Positions 62,884 through 64,000 of a stretch of DNA of 64,000 nt are shown in pieces. Position 1 is the first letter of the stretch. Every line of letters begins with the position of its first letter. Location of the stretch: contig NZ_CP021744.1 in assembly GCF_002192455.1 (NCBI RefSeq), positions 6,295,501-6,359,500 on the forward strand. Reading direction: 5' to 3'. This DNA comes from Streptomyces albireticuli. GTDB lineage: Bacteria; Actinomycetota; Actinomycetes; Streptomycetales; Streptomycetaceae. The position numbers and the translations under genes are program-made. The notes beneath the pieces are model-generated. The model was not told the origin of the DNA, did no database searches, and was given only the letters and a program-made list of their open reading frames with translations.

Positions 62884-63447
62884 CTAAAGTGCGTTACGCG
62901 CTTCGAGCAAGAAGTCGTAGCGCTTTTCTAGTCGGCGGGTCATGATTTCTTGGAAATCCTCGGAAGTGCTCGCAGGTGACCGGCTTAGGGTGAATCCCTG
63001 GTTCTCCGGGGTGATGTTCATTAGGGCCTCGATTACCGTGCGCGTTAAGACGGATCGCTCTTCGAGAGTGTCTTCGAGCAATCTTCTTGCGGAATTTGCG
63101 ACGTTGCCTGGCCCTTCCAGGCAAACGATATCGAAATCCTTGTGTAAGGCGTCTACCAGTGAACTGTATTCGAGTAGCTCGGCCTCTGGTCCTTCTGTCG
63201 TGGCCATGTCCCTGAAGGGGCGTTTCCAGATGGCCTTTGATGATTGTTCCACCATGGATAGCTGAGTCAAGAAGCGAACGTAGGCTTCCCGGCGAGTCTC
63301 TCGGTGGCGAGCGCTTCTCTGTTCCTGTAGGTCGAGAGCCTTAGCGCGGTTCTCCTGTCGGCCCTTTAATAGGGTGAACCCGCCTGTGATGCTGACGCCG
63401 GCAAGCACGCCTACGGCTCCGATAGCGGTGTTTATGAACTGCGACAC
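62884..63447 (-). CDS. One-TM protein with cytosolic coiled-coil, unknown function
   Basis: The 187-residue protein (GTG start) has one N-terminal membrane segment (INTAIGAVGVLAGVSITGGF). A strongly charged helical stretch follows (KGRQENRAKALDLQEQRSAR, then HRETRREAYVRFLTQL). The soluble C-terminal domain ends KRYDFLLEARNAL. I do not recognise a family by name; similar short TM-coil proteins are common in actinobacterial accessory islands. GC is low and TTA occurs (in FTLLKG), unlike core genes. It lies 33 bases after the DUF4231-like gene, so the two are probably one operon. Confidence 0.7.
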   Translation of the reverse strand: MSQFINTAIGAVGVLAGVSITGGFTLLKGRQENRAKALDLQEQRSARHRETRREAYVRFLTQLSMVEQSSKAIWKRPFRDMATTEGPEAELLEYSSLVDALHKDFDIVCLEGPGNVANSARRLLEDTLEERSVLTRTVIEALMNITPENQGFTLSRSPASTSEDFQEIMTRRLEKRYDFLLEARNAL

Positions 63448-63480
63448 TCAGGTGCTCGCTCCGGAACGGTCTCTGTCAGG

Positions 63481-64000
63481 TCATTTTCGGTCGGCGTGTG
63501 GAGTTCCTGCTTCTGGGGCTGAGTGTCCTCGGTTCTCGTTTCTTTTGTTGATCACGTTGATAATGCTGTCGGGTGATTGGATCGACGAGAAGTAAAATTC
63601 GTGCTGTTGGCTAAGGCTGCTACAGAGGCTTTCTACGGCTTCGCGAGTTGCTGTGAGTGCCTGTTTGTTCTTATCCGCTACGTCACTGTGGATGATTTCA
63701 ATCAGAGTCAGTTCCCATTTTCCGATCACCGAAGTGAGGAGAATGCTTTGCGCCTTGTAGGTGCCCCAAGTCTGCCTCCATCCGAAGAATGCCATTAGTG
63801 CAGCAGAAGCTGAGATTGAAACGCTGACAGTTGCAAGCAGTGGTGTATTGTCTCGCGTTTCCTGGTAGATAAAGAGTAGGGGCAGTAAGACGCCTAAGAT
63901 TACTTCGATGCCGCCGATCAGGCGGAACCAGAATACAGAAGCATTTCCGTAGAATCTGGCTCGTCTTTGTTCTGCGGAGAGGAGGCGGTAGACGATTTGA
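63481..64000 (-). CDS. DUF4231/SLATT-like two-TM protein, C-terminal part (5' end outside window)
   Basis: The frame is open to the window edge, so only the last 173 codons are seen. They show RRARFYGNASVFWFR, TM1 LIGGIEVILGVLLPLLFIY, TM2 LLATVSVSISASAALMAFF, then GWRQTWGTYKAQSILLTSVI and a helical tail. The order R/F-rich entry, two adjacent TMs, then W-x-x-Y-x-x-(A/Q) matches DUF4231 and the wider SLATT group. SLATT proteins are predicted membrane effectors linked to nucleotide-signal defence systems. AT-rich with two TTA codons; one 60-base line (63841-63900) counts 28 G/C. An internal ATG at 63795 is not the true start. Confidence 0.75.
   Translation of the reverse strand, partial: QIVYRLLSAEQRRARFYGNASVFWFRLIGGIEVILGVLLPLLFIYQETRDNTPLLATVSVSISASAALMAFFGWRQTWGTYKAQSILLTSVIGKWELTLIEIIHSDVADKNKQALTATREAVESLCSSLSQQHEFYFSSIQSPDSIINVINKRNENRGHSAPEAGTPHADRK

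Overview
The window is a contiguous piece of a high-GC actinobacterial chromosome, almost certainly Streptomyces. Reasons: strong third-position G/C use, many GTG starts, ATGA/GTGA start-stop overlaps, a Streptomyces-type integration host factor (sIHF), a PriA that has lost its helicase motifs, a PnuC-type riboflavin transporter inside an FMN-riboswitch operon, a chitinase promoter with the classic 12-bp direct repeats, and rare TTA codons of the kind read by bldA tRNA. The species cannot be told from sequence alone.

Layout. 1-17 kb is conserved housekeeping on the + strand: end of carB, pyrD, pyrF (pyrimidines); ihf, gmk, rpoZ; coaBC, metK, priA; a small HTH gene on the - strand; fmt, rsmB, rpe; a SorC-type regulator and guaB1. 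17-31 kb is metabolic and accessory: an amino acid permease with an Lrp-type regulator, a LysR regulator, a carbon-nitrogen hydrolase next to a tryptophan-monooxygenase-like flavoprotein, a coupled polysaccharide deacetylase/DUF5995 pair, a uracil/xanthine permease, a secreted His-rich protein, an MFS transporter and a GH18 chitinase. 31-37 kb holds the rib operon (FMN riboswitch, ribD, ribE, ribM, ribBA, ribH), then hisE, hisG and a PH-domain protein. 37-50.7 kb carries two CorC/CNNM transporters, an EccA/CbxX-like AAA ATPase, a P-loop kinase, a secreted C39-like protein, a DUF574 methyltransferase overlapping a PAS-GGDEF-EAL protein, DUF779 and a second GGDEF protein.

From 51 kb on the content is accessory. 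A terpene synthase with an unusual second metal motif sits 25 bp before a cytochrome P450. After a small lectin-like secreted protein comes a compact candidate biosynthetic locus (55.1-62 kb). It has a BacD-like ATP-grasp amino acid ligase whose 6th codon is TTA, a dikinase-like protein with its phosphohistidine domain placed before its ATP domain, and an MFS exporter. These three genes are translationally overlapped on the - strand and divergent from a PAS-PAS-LuxR regulator; a perfect 34-bp palindrome lies between. This is my best candidate for an undescribed system: a bldA-gated, possibly dipeptide-type product pathway.

The last 1.6 kb drops sharply in GC and contains a C3H zinc-finger protein, a one-TM coiled-coil protein and the C-terminal part of a DUF4231 (SLATT-like) two-TM protein. 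This looks like the edge of a transferred island, possibly a defence or conflict module that continues beyond the window.

No rRNA, tRNA, CRISPR array, intact insertion sequence or replication origin was seen.
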